NCBI GenBank assembly: GCA_015069165.1
Contig: SVJD01000003.1
Coordinates: 1 to 64,000 of the forward strand
Direction: 5' to 3'
Origin: Oscillospiraceae bacterium
Lineage (GTDB): Bacteria; Bacillota; Clostridia; UBA1212; UBA1255
Length of the DNA stretch: 64,000 nucleotides
A program made the translations under genes and the position numbers. The notes under the pieces were generated by a model that saw nothing but the letters and a program-made list of their open reading frames with translations, did no database searches and was not told the origin of the DNA. Shown piece by piece: positions 36,630 to 46,211 of the stretch (positions are counted from its first letter, which is position 1; each line of letters opens with the position of its first letter).

Positions 36630-37604
36630 TTATTTATCAAACGAATATTTAGCAGCCAACAACGTAGCCTCAATCATACTTATGTTTGAGGCTTTTCCTG
36701 TCCACGCAATGTCAAAAGCAGTACCGTGGTCAACGGAAGTTCTCAAATACGGCATAGAATGAGTAAGAGCTATCGTTCTTTCAAAATCAAGCGTTTTTGT
36801 AGCAATGTGGCCTTGGTCGTGGTACAAAGAAAGCACCGCACGGTATTTTCCCATATACGCTTGATAAAATACGGAATCCGCACTTATGGGGCCTGCTACG
36901 TCAAAACCCTCTTTTTTCATTTCTTCCACTGCAGGCGCAATAATTTCCGTTTCTTCATTTCCGAAAAGTCCGTGCTCGCCGCTGTGAGGATTTAAACCTG
37001 CAACAGCTAAAATGCCCTTAGGTGCATTTATTTTATCAAGTGCCTCACTGCATCTTATTATATAATCTTTGATTTTTTCTGCCGTAATTGCAGAAATAGC
37101 ATTCGATAACGAAAGATGGCGCGTTAAAAAGAACACTCTCAATCCCCTTGTTTCAAACATAGTAAGAGGATCTTTTGTGCCGGTAAGTGCCGCATAAATC
37201 TCTGTATGACCTATAAAAGGTACTCCTGCCGCCTTTAATGCTTCTTTATTTATAGGAGCTGTAGCAACACTGTCGGCTTTTCCCTGCGTGCAAAGCTGAT
37301 GAGAAACTTTTATGCAATCAAAAGCCGCCTGACCTGCAAAATCACAAACCTTGCCGGCCGTTTTCGGAGTAATTTTGCCGTTACAAGGCACATGATATAT
37401 AAACTCCGCATATTTGCCCATAAAATGTTTAATCCCCATCTTAATCGCAGCCTGCTCCAAAATGTCTGCATCACCAATAAGAATCGGTCTGCATTTTGAG
37501 TGAACATTTCTGTCAGTGAGGGTTTTTACCGTTATCTCAGGGCCAATGCCGCAAGGGTCACCCATTGTCATTGCAATTACTTTTTTGTCGGAATTTTTCG
37601 CCAT
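36630..37604 (-). CDS. pdxA: 4-hydroxythreonine-4-phosphate dehydrogenase
   Basis: MTMGDPCGIGPEITVKTL, GHTEIYAALTG, SLYHDQGHIATKTL, SVDHGTAFDIAWTGKA. Confidence 0.92.
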   Translation of the reverse strand: MAKNSDKKVIAMTMGDPCGIGPEITVKTLTDRNVHSKCRPILIGDADILEQAAIKMGIKHFMGKYAEFIYHVPCNGKITPKTAGKVCDFAGQAAFDCIKVSHQLCTQGKADSVATAPINKEALKAAGVPFIGHTEIYAALTGTKDPLTMFETRGLRVFFLTRHLSLSNAISAITAEKIKDYIIRCSEALDKINAPKGILAVAGLNPHSGEHGLFGNEETEIIAPAVEEMKKEGFDVAGPISADSVFYQAYMGKYRAVLSLYHDQGHIATKTLDFERTIALTHSMPYLRTSVDHGTAFDIAWTGKASNISMIEATLLAAKYSFDK

Positions 37605-39136
37605 AACATTTCGCTCCATTTTTGATTCCTGAACATTGTAACAATCAAAATTAAAACAGTCAAGCAAACAAAAGAGCCGCTTAGTAATAAATGTAAAAAA
37701 CTGTTATTTATAGGAAAATATTTTGTAAATTCAACCGCCGGAATACAAGCAAGTGCTATGACTGTCGGTTTTAAAATCCAATTACGTAAATTTACGGCAA
37801 GACCGGTAATTTTTATTATAAAACAAAGGTTCATTATAACTGTTACCGCCATGCTGATAATACTTCCCCAAATGTACGCATCTATTCCGTAAATCGGCAC
37901 ACCAAACCATATAAAACCGATTGTAATTATGTATCCGGCAACAGCCGTAACAAGCGAAAAAGTCTGTTTACCGAGTCCGTTTATAATTCCTATCATAATT
38001 TGCTCTACATACATAAAAATGCAGCAATATGACATTTTTTTGAGTATTATGCCTACCCCCTGGTTAGGATAAAGAAAATCTCCGCCTTGAACTCCCAACG
38101 TAAAATACAATCCAAAAAATACAAAACCTAACAAAAAGCCTATATTAAGGCATTTAGATATTCTGTGATTTGCCAATTTGTAATTTTTTACAGAAATGGC
38201 ACCTGAAACGGCAGGCACAAGAGTCGTTGCAACAGATGAAGTAATAAGTGTGGGAAAAGCAATCAAAGGCATAGCCATTCCCGATATTCTTCCCAATGTT
38301 TCTATTCCTTGCGTATAATTTAAACCTCCTGCAATAAAACGCATAGGTAAAATTACTGTTTCTATCATTCCCAAAAAAGATATTGCCAAACGATTTACAG
38401 AAATGGGAAGAGAGCTTTTAACTATGTATTTAGCCGCATCTGATTTTGAAAGAGTGGGTTTTTCTTTTGATTTTTCACGCAAAAACGCAATACCAACCAC
38501 TACCAGATTTGCCATTTCACCAAACGCTGCAGAAGTGGTTGCTATTGCACAGGCATAAGCAAGATTACTTCCGGCGATTCTGTTTGCAACAAAGAAAATC
38601 ACACCTATTCTGACGATTTGTTCCGCAATTTGAGAAAAAGCAGTAGGAGTTACATTCGAAGAACCATAGAAATAGCCTTTTATTGCTGAAGCAGAAGCAA
38701 CAATCGGTATACACGGTGCCAGCATTATAAGAGAATAATAAGCTCTTTCATCACCCAAAAGTTTTACTGAGATAACTTTTGCGAAAATCGACAAAAACAC
38801 CGCACATATCGTGCCTGCAATCAAAAGTATTAAAAATGCAGTTTTAGCTGCAACAAGAGCGTTTTTATTACGTCCCCTTGCCTTTTCTTTAGCCGTAAGT
38901 CCGGAAACGCTGATAGATACGCCGGCTGTCAAAGTGAGTATTATAAGGCTGTATACAGGCGATGCGAGCTGAAAAAGTCCCATGCCCTCCGCGCCTAAAA
39001 TGTTAGACATATATATTCTGTTTGCAAAACCTAAAATACGTACTATAAATGCGGCGGCCATAAGTTTAAATGCGCCGGCTTGATATGTTTCTTTTTTCAA
39101 AAAACAAAACCATCTTCCATAACTCGTTATATACAA
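37577..39136 (-). CDS. polysaccharide flippase, MATE/MVF type (SpoVB-like)
   Basis: FKLMAAAFIVRILGFANRIYMSNILGAEGMGLFQLA; many TM segments. Confidence 0.85.
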   Translation of the reverse strand: MYITSYGRWFCFLKKETYQAGAFKLMAAAFIVRILGFANRIYMSNILGAEGMGLFQLASPVYSLIILTLTAGVSISVSGLTAKEKARGRNKNALVAAKTAFLILLIAGTICAVFLSIFAKVISVKLLGDERAYYSLIMLAPCIPIVASASAIKGYFYGSSNVTPTAFSQIAEQIVRIGVIFFVANRIAGSNLAYACAIATTSAAFGEMANLVVVGIAFLREKSKEKPTLSKSDAAKYIVKSSLPISVNRLAISFLGMIETVILPMRFIAGGLNYTQGIETLGRISGMAMPLIAFPTLITSSVATTLVPAVSGAISVKNYKLANHRISKCLNIGFLLGFVFFGLYFTLGVQGGDFLYPNQGVGIILKKMSYCCIFMYVEQIMIGIINGLGKQTFSLVTAVAGYIITIGFIWFGVPIYGIDAYIWGSIISMAVTVIMNLCFIIKITGLAVNLRNWILKPTVIALACIPAVEFTKYFPINNSFLHLLLSGSFVCLTVLILIVTMFRNQKWSEMLWRKIPTKK

Positions 39137-39138
39137 GT

Positions 39139-40362
39139 TTATGCAGATTCTTGGTTGTTATTCTCTTCTTTTGTTTTTTGTATGAGTTCTGATATCCACG
39201 CCATTGCAAAGCCTACTATAAAGCCTCCGAAATGCGCCCAGTTGTTTATATCCGGCATTGTAAGGCCCACAAGCAGGTTATATCCTACTATAGCAATAAT
39301 TGTTATACAGTTGGCAGTTCTGCGGAAAAATTTGGAATTTTTGCCAATGAACATTCTGTAGCAAAGTACACCGCCGATTCCCATTATTGCGCCGGAAGCA
39401 CCTAACGACATAATGCTTATATCCATACATAAATATGTCAGCAAGCTGCCCACAAAACCGGTAACCAAATAAATCAAACAATAATGAAATTTCGAATAAA
39501 AACCGCGCAATATACGGCTTATTAAAACAAGCATAACCATATTTCCCGCCAAATGGCTGAAATCTGCATGAAGAAATGTTGAAATAATCATTCTCCACCA
39601 TTCGCCCTGCGCTACAAGCTCGTTATATTGAGCCCCGAAATTTTCAATTGGTTTTATGTCCGCTATTAACCAAAACAGTAAATCAATTACAAATATGGTA
39701 ACATTAATTGCCACAATTGCAATCATGGGCACAAGGAGTCCAAATCTTTCCTTTTTTGTTCTCAGGTCATTGAGATTGGTTTTAACAGAAGACCTCTTAA
39801 TATTTGTCCATTCTTTGCGCTTGTCTTTGTCCATTTTTATGGCAACGGAAGTACTGTCGAGCAACTTTTTCAGACTCTTGTCCTGTACCTTTCCGCCGCC
39901 TACTTTAAAGTAAACACTTCTGTTGAAATCTACGATTATGAATTCCGTCAGAACTCTTGCACGCATATTTTCATCCAACTGCTCTTTGAGAAAAAGACCG
40001 AAATCGCTGTTTTGCGGGTCGGAAAAATCCACCACAAAAATGAATGTTTTTAACCCGCCGTGCATAACATTTGTACCTGCAGGTGCTTCACGGAGCCCAT
40101 TCATCATAGCTGAAATCGTCTCTCTGTCGGAGCTCGGAATTACATACAAAAACTGAACGGCATTCATGTCGCGTTTATAGAGCCATCCTTGCGGATGAAG
40201 GGTATAAAACGCATCATGGGAAGCAGAAACCGCCAGCCATTCAGCATAACTTGAAATATTTTCTTTTATATTTTGAGCATTATTGGAATCAACCACGTCT
40301 AACGTATCCACCGCCGCGTTTATTTTCACTTTGTCTTTTAACGTCAATAAGGCGTTCTTCAC
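39139..40362 (-). CDS. rhomboid family intramembrane serine protease with N-terminal soluble domain
   Basis: HADFSHLAGNMVML, LGASGAIMGIGG (Ser), NNWAHFGGFIVGF (His). Confidence 0.88.
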   Translation of the reverse strand: MKNALLTLKDKVKINAAVDTLDVVDSNNAQNIKENISSYAEWLAVSASHDAFYTLHPQGWLYKRDMNAVQFLYVIPSSDRETISAMMNGLREAPAGTNVMHGGLKTFIFVVDFSDPQNSDFGLFLKEQLDENMRARVLTEFIIVDFNRSVYFKVGGGKVQDKSLKKLLDSTSVAIKMDKDKRKEWTNIKRSSVKTNLNDLRTKKERFGLLVPMIAIVAINVTIFVIDLLFWLIADIKPIENFGAQYNELVAQGEWWRMIISTFLHADFSHLAGNMVMLVLISRILRGFYSKFHYCLIYLVTGFVGSLLTYLCMDISIMSLGASGAIMGIGGVLCYRMFIGKNSKFFRRTANCITIIAIVGYNLLVGLTMPDINNWAHFGGFIVGFAMAWISELIQKTKEENNNQESA

Positions 40363-40828
40363 TAAGTTTCATATATTTTGAAAGTCTGTCTTCAAAATTA
40401 TCCGAAGAAGCTCCTTTGAGAGAATCGAATTCCGGAGGCGGTTGCATAAACAAATCTTGTTTTGAAGCTTTCGGTTCTTCAAATCTTTGAGCTTTGTGCT
40501 TTTTTGGTTTGTCGGAATTTTTTTCCTGCTGCTTTGTGTTTTCCTTTGAAGGAGTTTTAAGTACGTTGATATTTGTGTCTCCGTTTTCGAGCAATATCTC
40601 GTCTGCTTTCTTCATGGACAATCTTTTTTTGCCATCATGATCTGTTGCCAAAGCAACTACGCGAACTTGCTGTCCGACCGTTAAAAATTCATTGACATCT
40701 TTTACAAAATTTTTGGAAATCTCAGAAATATGTACAAGACCTGTTGAGCCATCCTCTAAAGAAACAAAAGCTCCGAAACTCATAATAGCGGAAACTGAGC
40801 CGCTTACAACTTCATTTACACCCGACAT
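40289..40828 (-). CDS. S1 RNA-binding domain protein (YabR-like)
   Basis: GSVSAIMSFGAFVSLEDGSTGLVHISEISKNFVKDVNEFLTVGQQVRV. Confidence 0.9.
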   Translation of the reverse strand: MSGVNEVVSGSVSAIMSFGAFVSLEDGSTGLVHISEISKNFVKDVNEFLTVGQQVRVVALATDHDGKKRLSMKKADEILLENGDTNINVLKTPSKENTKQQEKNSDKPKKHKAQRFEEPKASKQDLFMQPPPEFDSLKGASSDNFEDRLSKYMKLSEERLIDVKRQSENKRGGGYVRRG

Positions 40829-40871
40829 AAAAAAACGGATTCATCCTCTCTTACTAAATATGTGATTTATT

Positions 40872-41153
40872 TCATTCGTTTTTCACGAATACAGTTTCAT
40901 CACTTTTTACATATCCAAGCCTCTCACGAGCTTTTTCCTCTATATACTCGTCTGTACCCATCATAGACTTTTCTTCTTCAAGCATAGCTATTTGTTGCTC
41001 AACTTGTTTTATGTCTTCTTTCAAGTCGGAATTTTTTTCTATGTTGCGGTCAAGCAAACTCTGTTGCGCCACTATCAAAGCAATAAGCGCTACAGCCAAG
41101 GCTGCAAATATTAAATTGTGTAAATTAAATATTTTCTTCACAGTATACACCAC
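40872..41153 (-). CDS. septum formation initiator, DivIC/FtsB family
   Basis: Single TM, coiled coil, YIEEKARERLGYVKSDETVFV. Confidence 0.9.
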   Translation of the reverse strand: MVYTVKKIFNLHNLIFAALAVALIALIVAQQSLLDRNIEKNSDLKEDIKQVEQQIAMLEEEKSMMGTDEYIEEKARERLGYVKSDETVFVKNE

Positions 41154-41191
41154 TTATCTTTTGTAATAAAAAACACAATAATTATATACGA

Positions 41192-41554
41192 TTATTTGAA
41201 TTTCGTAAATACTTTTTTGGGTATTTCTACAAATATTTTATAAAGAATTTTGAAAAAAATATGTAAAATTATGCCAATTACCCGCCCGGGGAGCAAAAAG
41301 TATATAAAAACGCCCGCAAGCGTTCCGAGAAAACAATAACTGCGCACTTCTCCGCCGGCGAATACGTATATTCCGACTGTAAAAATACAAAAAGCAGCAA
41401 CGGCAAAAAGCACATCTGTTATTTGCGCCACGATAAAATCAAACCTATTGCCCGTATTTTTGAATGCAATTCTAAAGGCGCGAAACACGCTGAAAATAAA
41501 GCCGATGACAATTCCAACTGCCCCCATAAGTAAGAATACTTTGCCTTGTATCAC
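41192..41554 (-). CDS. yabQ: spore cortex biosynthesis protein YabQ
   Basis: TM-rich 120 aa between yabP and divIC in conserved order. Confidence 0.8.
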   Translation of the reverse strand: MIQGKVFLLMGAVGIVIGFIFSVFRAFRIAFKNTGNRFDFIVAQITDVLFAVAAFCIFTVGIYVFAGGEVRSYCFLGTLAGVFIYFLLPGRVIGIILHIFFKILYKIFVEIPKKVFTKFK

Positions 41555-41838
41555 CTGAATATTCTCCCAACAATTCCTTTTTTTGCCTTAACTGTATCTT
41601 CGTACTCACAACTGTAAATATAACCATTAACTACCAGTTCATGCTGTTCGAGGCTGAGGCGCGCTATTTTAAGTCCCTCTCCCCTTATTAGCATCTTCCC
41701 AAGCTCCGTATCAATGTCCACAAACGTCTCATCAAAACCGATTATGTCGTTTACTCCCGTCACTCTGATTTTTTCTCTGTTCTGAATATTTAAATCCTGC
41801 CCGTTAAGTTTTGCGGGAACTTTGCCTATTTCACCCAT
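41551..41838 (-). CDS. yabP: sporulation protein YabP
   Basis: RVTGVNDIIGFDETFVDIDTELGKMLIRGEGLKIARLSLEQHELVVNGYI. Confidence 0.88.
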   Translation of the reverse strand: MGEIGKVPAKLNGQDLNIQNREKIRVTGVNDIIGFDETFVDIDTELGKMLIRGEGLKIARLSLEQHELVVNGYIYSCEYEDTVKAKKGIVGRIFR

Positions 41839-41933
41839 AAAATTGCTCCAAAAAAGCTTCGTTACAATATTTATATAGCTGTAAGGCTCGTTTTATGCTA
41901 TACTTTATGGGCATTTGTTTTGCGGAGGATATT

Positions 41934-43472
41934 ATGAAAAAAAATGACATTATTCATATTACAATAACAGATTTGGCAGAAGATGGCAGCGGTATCGGCA
42001 GGCACGAAAACATGGTGGTATTTTGCCGCGGAATGCTTATAGGCGAATCCGGCGAAGTGCGTATTATTAAAGTTACCAAGTCGTATTGCGTTGCGAAACT
42101 TTTGAAATTAACTTCTGCTTCTTCGCAAAGAATAGAGCCCCCCTGCTGTGAAAATTTCGCTAAAGGTTGCGGCGGTTGCACATTTTGTCATTTAAGTTAT
42201 GCAGGACAGTTGATGTACAAAGAAAGGCGTGTTGTCGATTGCATCGAGAGAATCGGAGGTTTTGATAATGTTGCGGAAATTTTGAAGCCTATTATACCTG
42301 CAGAAAATACCCAACATTACAGAAATAAGTCAATTTATCCTTTTGCAATAAACGAAAAGAACAAAAAAGAAGTCATTTGCGGCTTCTATGCCCCCGCTTC
42401 TCACAGAGTTATTCCGATTCCGCCGGATTCCAAATGCGGTCTGGAAAATGATTTAAGCGCCGAAATTCGTCGTTTTACAACTAAATTCGCAAATCTGCAT
42501 AAAATCAGTGTATACAATGAAGAAACCGGCAGCGGAATTTTGCGTGCTTTGATGGTTCGAACAAACCGCACAGCTACAGAAGCAATGACCATACTCGTTT
42601 TAAATTGCCAAAAAGCTCCCTATTGGGCTGATAAATACGCCGCCGAGCTTACTGAAATGTTGCCCGATGTGATTTCTGTTTATTTGTCTTTTAATACCAG
42701 AAATACCAATGTAGTTTTAAGTAATGATATGCAATTAGTATTGGGAAAAGAGACAATTTCTGACAAAATAGGAAATTTCGACGGTGCACCTGTTTTTGAA
42801 ATTTCCCCCTTATCTTTTTACCAAGTAAATCCAAATCAAACAGAACGTTTATATAATGCGGTGTATAATGTTTTTCCTAAAGATATTTTGACAAGCAAGC
42901 CAAATCAAGGAAAATGTTTGATATACGATATTTACTGCGGCATAGGAACTATAGGCCTTTATTTAATGTCACGCATTAAAAACAAAAACACATTCCTCGT
43001 AGGAGTTGAATATGTAGATTCCGCCGTAAAAAATGCACGCAAAAATGCAAAATCAAACGGATTCGATTCAAACTCAGAATTCTTCTGCGGAGATGCCTCA
43101 TTGGTAACTCCGGAAGTTCTTTCCAAATATGGAAAACCCTCCGTGATAATACTTGACCCTCCCCGAAAAGGCTGTGATTCATCTTTAATCGAAACTGTAC
43201 TCTCTGCCGGTGCTGATTACATCATATACGTTTCTTGCAACCCTGCCACGCTCGCCCGTGATATGAAGTTGCTGTGCAGTGAAAAAGAAATTGAAAGCGA
43301 AAGCGAAAATGGCAACAACAAAAGCTGTTACGTATGTGAAAGTATTCAGCCGGTAGATATGTTTCCGCAAAGCAGCCATGTTGAGACGGTAGTCTGTTTA
43401 AGTCGGAAAGATGTCCACGAGCGAATTAAGTTCGATGTGAATGTTGAGGAATTGATGGAAAATTCGAATTGA
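41934..43472 (+). CDS. rlmD: 23S rRNA (uracil-C5)-methyltransferase, RlmD/TrmA family
   Basis: GCGGCTFCHLSYAGQLMYK, YDIYCGIGTIGLYL, LDPPRKGCD, YVSCNPATLARD; MKKNDI start. Confidence 0.92.
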   Translation: MKKNDIIHITITDLAEDGSGIGRHENMVVFCRGMLIGESGEVRIIKVTKSYCVAKLLKLTSASSQRIEPPCCENFAKGCGGCTFCHLSYAGQLMYKERRVVDCIERIGGFDNVAEILKPIIPAENTQHYRNKSIYPFAINEKNKKEVICGFYAPASHRVIPIPPDSKCGLENDLSAEIRRFTTKFANLHKISVYNEETGSGILRALMVRTNRTATEAMTILVLNCQKAPYWADKYAAELTEMLPDVISVYLSFNTRNTNVVLSNDMQLVLGKETISDKIGNFDGAPVFEISPLSFYQVNPNQTERLYNAVYNVFPKDILTSKPNQGKCLIYDIYCGIGTIGLYLMSRIKNKNTFLVGVEYVDSAVKNARKNAKSNGFDSNSEFFCGDASLVTPEVLSKYGKPSVIILDPPRKGCDSSLIETVLSAGADYIIYVSCNPATLARDMKLLCSEKEIESESENGNNKSCYVCESIQPVDMFPQSSHVETVVCLSRKDVHERIKFDVNVEELMENSN

Positions 43473-43500
43473 TAAACTGAATTCAACAGAGGAATGTTTT

Positions 43501-43986
43501 ATGATAAGAAAAGTAAACGAACAAGAACTTTCTAACTGCGTAAACGTAATAAAAGAAAGCTTTATTACAGTTGCAAATGATTTTGGTTTTACTATTGAGA
43601 ATGCACCAAGATTTACCGCATTTGCAACAACAGAAGATAGATTAAAGTGGCATTTTTTAGGAGAACACAGACCCATGTATGCATTTTTTGATAAGGACAC
43701 TATCGTGGGGTACTATTCTTTGCTATTACAAGAAAACAACGAATGTGAGTTGAATAATTTATGTGTAATCCCTTCGCATAGACATCAAAAGATAGGGGCA
43801 GAGCTTTTGAAACATGCTTTTGATGTTGCAAAAGAATTGGGATGCAAAACAATGAATATTGGCATTGTGGAGGAAAATCAGGTATTGAGAAAGTGGTATG
43901 AGACATTTGGTTTTGTTCATACCGGAACCCAAAAATTTGATTTTTTCCCTTTCACGTGCGGATATATGAAAAAAAGTTTAGTATGA
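43501..43986 (+). CDS. GNAT family N-acetyltransferase
   Basis: ELNNLCVIPSHRHQKIGAELLKHAFDVAKELGC. Confidence 0.88.
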   Translation: MIRKVNEQELSNCVNVIKESFITVANDFGFTIENAPRFTAFATTEDRLKWHFLGEHRPMYAFFDKDTIVGYYSLLLQENNECELNNLCVIPSHRHQKIGAELLKHAFDVAKELGCKTMNIGIVEENQVLRKWYETFGFVHTGTQKFDFFPFTCGYMKKSLV

Positions 43987-44132
43987 CAAATTTAACATAT
44001 CGAATTCTTGCGGTGGATATCTCATCTAAAGGCATTACAGACGAGACGGTTGTCAAGTTGGTTAGAAAAAAGCCGGACGCATATATCAATATTACTGTTG
44101 ATATGGACGAACTGGATTTGACTGTTTCGTAG
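43983..44132 (+). CDS. short hypothetical ORF overlapping the GNAT stop by 4 nt
   Basis: ATGA overlap; MTNLTYRILAVDISSKGITDETVVKLVRKKPDAYINITVDMDELDLTVS*. Confidence 0.4.
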   Translation: MTNLTYRILAVDISSKGITDETVVKLVRKKPDAYINITVDMDELDLTVS

Positions 44133-44189
44133 GCAAATGACATTTTACTATAGCCTTCGCGCCAGCAGTTACTATTATAGTGGGTCAGC

Positions 44190-44418
44190 TTATTTTTTGT
44201 ATCGTGTAATTCTTGCCCAATTCTTCGGAAAGCCCATTTCTTTTAGCAACTGTTCTTCCGTAAGATGAGGGCATTTTTGAAGAACATCTTTTATTAGAGA
44301 TAGTAGTAACTAATTTCTTCCAACATTTTTCGTGCGAAGTCGGAATCAGGAATATTCAATCCCTTATCGGCTTGCAGTTTATGTAGTTGTTGCTCGTATG
44401 TCATAAATTTCTGTGCCA
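44190..44418 (-). pseudogene. AbiF/Abi_2 family gene with large internal deletion
   Basis: N-terminal MAQKFMTYEQQLHKLQADKGLNIPDSDFARKMLEEISYYYL* plus C-terminal CPHLTEEQLLKEMGFPKNWARITRYKK*; middle missing. Confidence 0.75.
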
Positions 44419-44451
44419 TTTAATGACCTCGCTTTCTTTGGTTATAGGGGT

Positions 44452-44522
44452 AAAAAAAAGGAGCCCACGCATGGACTCCTCCGGCTGTGGGCCCCTCGAG
44501 CATCCACAGCACAACCACTAAG
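44452..44522 (-). ncRNA. candidate abiF-type structured RNA/attenuator upstream of the abiF remnant
   Basis: Minus strand GUGGUUGUGCUGUGGAUGCUCGAGGGGCCCACAGCCGGAGGAGUCCAUGCGUGGGCUCCUUUUUUU; GGGGCCCAC/GUGGGCUCC stem then U-run. Confidence 0.6.
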
Positions 44523-44525
44523 GAT

Positions 44526-44554
44526 AATATACATTATGGACTAATGAAAGTCAA
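44526..44554 (-). promoter_or_regulatory. promoter TTGACT-17-TATATT driving the candidate ncRNA
   Basis: Minus strand TTGACT (44554-44549), 17-nt spacer, TATATT (44531-44526). Confidence 0.5.
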
Positions 44555-44685
44555 ATGAAATTTTTCAATAGTGGCAATGTTATTATATGCGTTGGAAGAG
44601 TGGGTTATACGAAAACAAATTCGCACATTCGTCTTAATTTCGATTCTGATTTATAGTGTAGTTATCAAAAATCAAGGAGGAAATA

Positions 44686-44919
44686 GTGATGACTACATTA
44701 TTTGAACAACAAGGCGGACAATACGAAATGAAGGGAGATTACAAATTACCTTGTGTTACGCTTTTGCAAGATACAAACGATGATATCGGTGTATGGGGAG
44801 AGCGACACAGACGATACCTAAAAGCAAATCATAGGGTACGATATTACAATTTGCTTACTGCTGGAAAACTTAATCATTATCTTTCGGACATCAAGCAACA
44901 AGCCGAGAAGCAGAAGTGA
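44686..44919 (+). pseudogene. TnpV-like transposon-encoded protein, C-terminally truncated
   Basis: TLFEQQGGQYEMKGDYKLPCVTL...IGVWGERHRRYLKANHRVRYYNLLTAGKLNHYLSDIKQQAEKQK*; AAGGAGG RBS. Confidence 0.7.
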
Positions 44920-45144
44920 TTTATATGTGAGATAGAAATATAAAATGCTTAATTCTAGTCATTTTGTTTTATGACTATGAGCAAGCAGACGGAATAGAGA
45001 TAGAACATTTTTCTTTTCTAGTTGGTAAAGATTACACTTTTATGTTATAATATCTAAAAATAAGTGTAGATGAAGCAAAGACAGATTAACGAGCCTATTT
45101 AGAAAGCATCAAGGAGCTCAAATTTTTCGCACTTGGAGACAATA

Positions 45145-45495
45145 ATGACTAATTCTATTCACAACATGAATCTTAACCCTTCCCCTTTTGAAATGATTAA
45201 AAGCGGCAAAAAAACAATAGAGCTTCGTTTATTCGATGAAAAACGCCAGCAAATTAAAGTAAATGACACAATCGTTTTTACTGATACAAAAAGCAAAGAA
45301 AAGCTTACCGCCAAAGTTACAAATTTGTATAAATTTGACAATTTTGAAAAATTGTACAAAACATTGCCACTTTTAAAATGTGGTTATACACCTGACAATG
45401 TAGGCAAAGCGCACTTTTCCGATATGCAGGAATATTATTCTGTGGAAGAACAGGAAAAATATGGTGTAATTGGAATTGAACTTTGTTTGATATAA
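45145..45495 (+). CDS. ASCH domain protein
   Basis: LNPSPFEMIKSGKKTIELRLFDEKRQQIKVNDTIVF. Confidence 0.85.
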   Translation: MTNSIHNMNLNPSPFEMIKSGKKTIELRLFDEKRQQIKVNDTIVFTDTKSKEKLTAKVTNLYKFDNFEKLYKTLPLLKCGYTPDNVGKAHFSDMQEYYSVEEQEKYGVIGIELCLI

Positions 45496-45513
45496 AACAC
45501 GGAGGAAAACAAA

Positions 45514-46164
45514 GTGATAGAAATTACTTCATGGATTAATAATTTTTTACAAGCATTAACTAAAAACTTCGGAAAGCGCGTATATTTCGTCGGACTTCAA
45601 GGAAGTTACGCCAGAGGCGAAGCAACAGGAAAAAGCGATATTGATGTTGTAGTAATACTTGACGAATTGTCTTTTTCGGATATTCATGCATATAATTCTA
45701 TGTTAGATACTCTGCCTCAAAGAGAGCTTATTTGCGGTTTCCTTGCTGGAAAGAAAGAGCTTTTGAATTGGGAACCATCAGATCTTTTCCAGTTTTATTA
45801 CGATACAAAACCAATCAAAGGTAGTCTTGACGAATTGCTCACGCTCATCAAAGAGGATGATATTGAAAGAGCCATAAAAATCGGTGCGTGCAATATATTC
45901 CACGCTTGTGTCCACAATATGCTCTACGAAAAGAACGACGAAATTCTGAAAGGCTTGTATAAATCTGCTTCTTTTGTTATTCAGGCAATCTGTTTTACAC
46001 AAACAGGAAAATATATCAGGCATCAAAAAGAATTGCGCGAACTTGTTTCGCAAGAAGAACAAGTTATTATAGACACTTTCTTAGCTTTAAAAAGCGGCGC
46101 AACGATTAAATTCGACGAAATGTCTGAGAGTTTGTTTAATTGGGTTAAGAATCAAATTTCATAA
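45514..46164 (+). CDS. nucleotidyltransferase domain protein
   Basis: VGLQGSYARGEATGKSDIDVVVILD (GSxxxG...DxD). Confidence 0.8.
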   Translation: MIEITSWINNFLQALTKNFGKRVYFVGLQGSYARGEATGKSDIDVVVILDELSFSDIHAYNSMLDTLPQRELICGFLAGKKELLNWEPSDLFQFYYDTKPIKGSLDELLTLIKEDDIERAIKIGACNIFHACVHNMLYEKNDEILKGLYKSASFVIQAICFTQTGKYIRHQKELRELVSQEEQVIIDTFLALKSGATIKFDEMSESLFNWVKNQIS

Positions 46165-46173
46165 CTATACAAA

Positions 46174-46202
46174 ACAGCCTCCGATATCTCTTCGGAGGCT
46201 GT
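46174..46202. terminator. bidirectional hairpin terminator between convergent genes
   Basis: ACAGCCTCCGA-tatctct-TCGGAGGCTGT followed by CATTTTTT. Confidence 0.85.
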
Positions 46203-46211
46203 CATTTTTTA

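Noticed and set aside
36630-37667. pdxA starting at 37667
   Set aside because: Start MAKNSDKKVIAMTMGDP at 37604 fits the family better; the longer N-terminus lies within the upstream flippase gene
40872-41838. yabP-yabQ-divIC as a novel cluster
   Set aside because: Known conserved sporulation/division arrangement in Firmicutes
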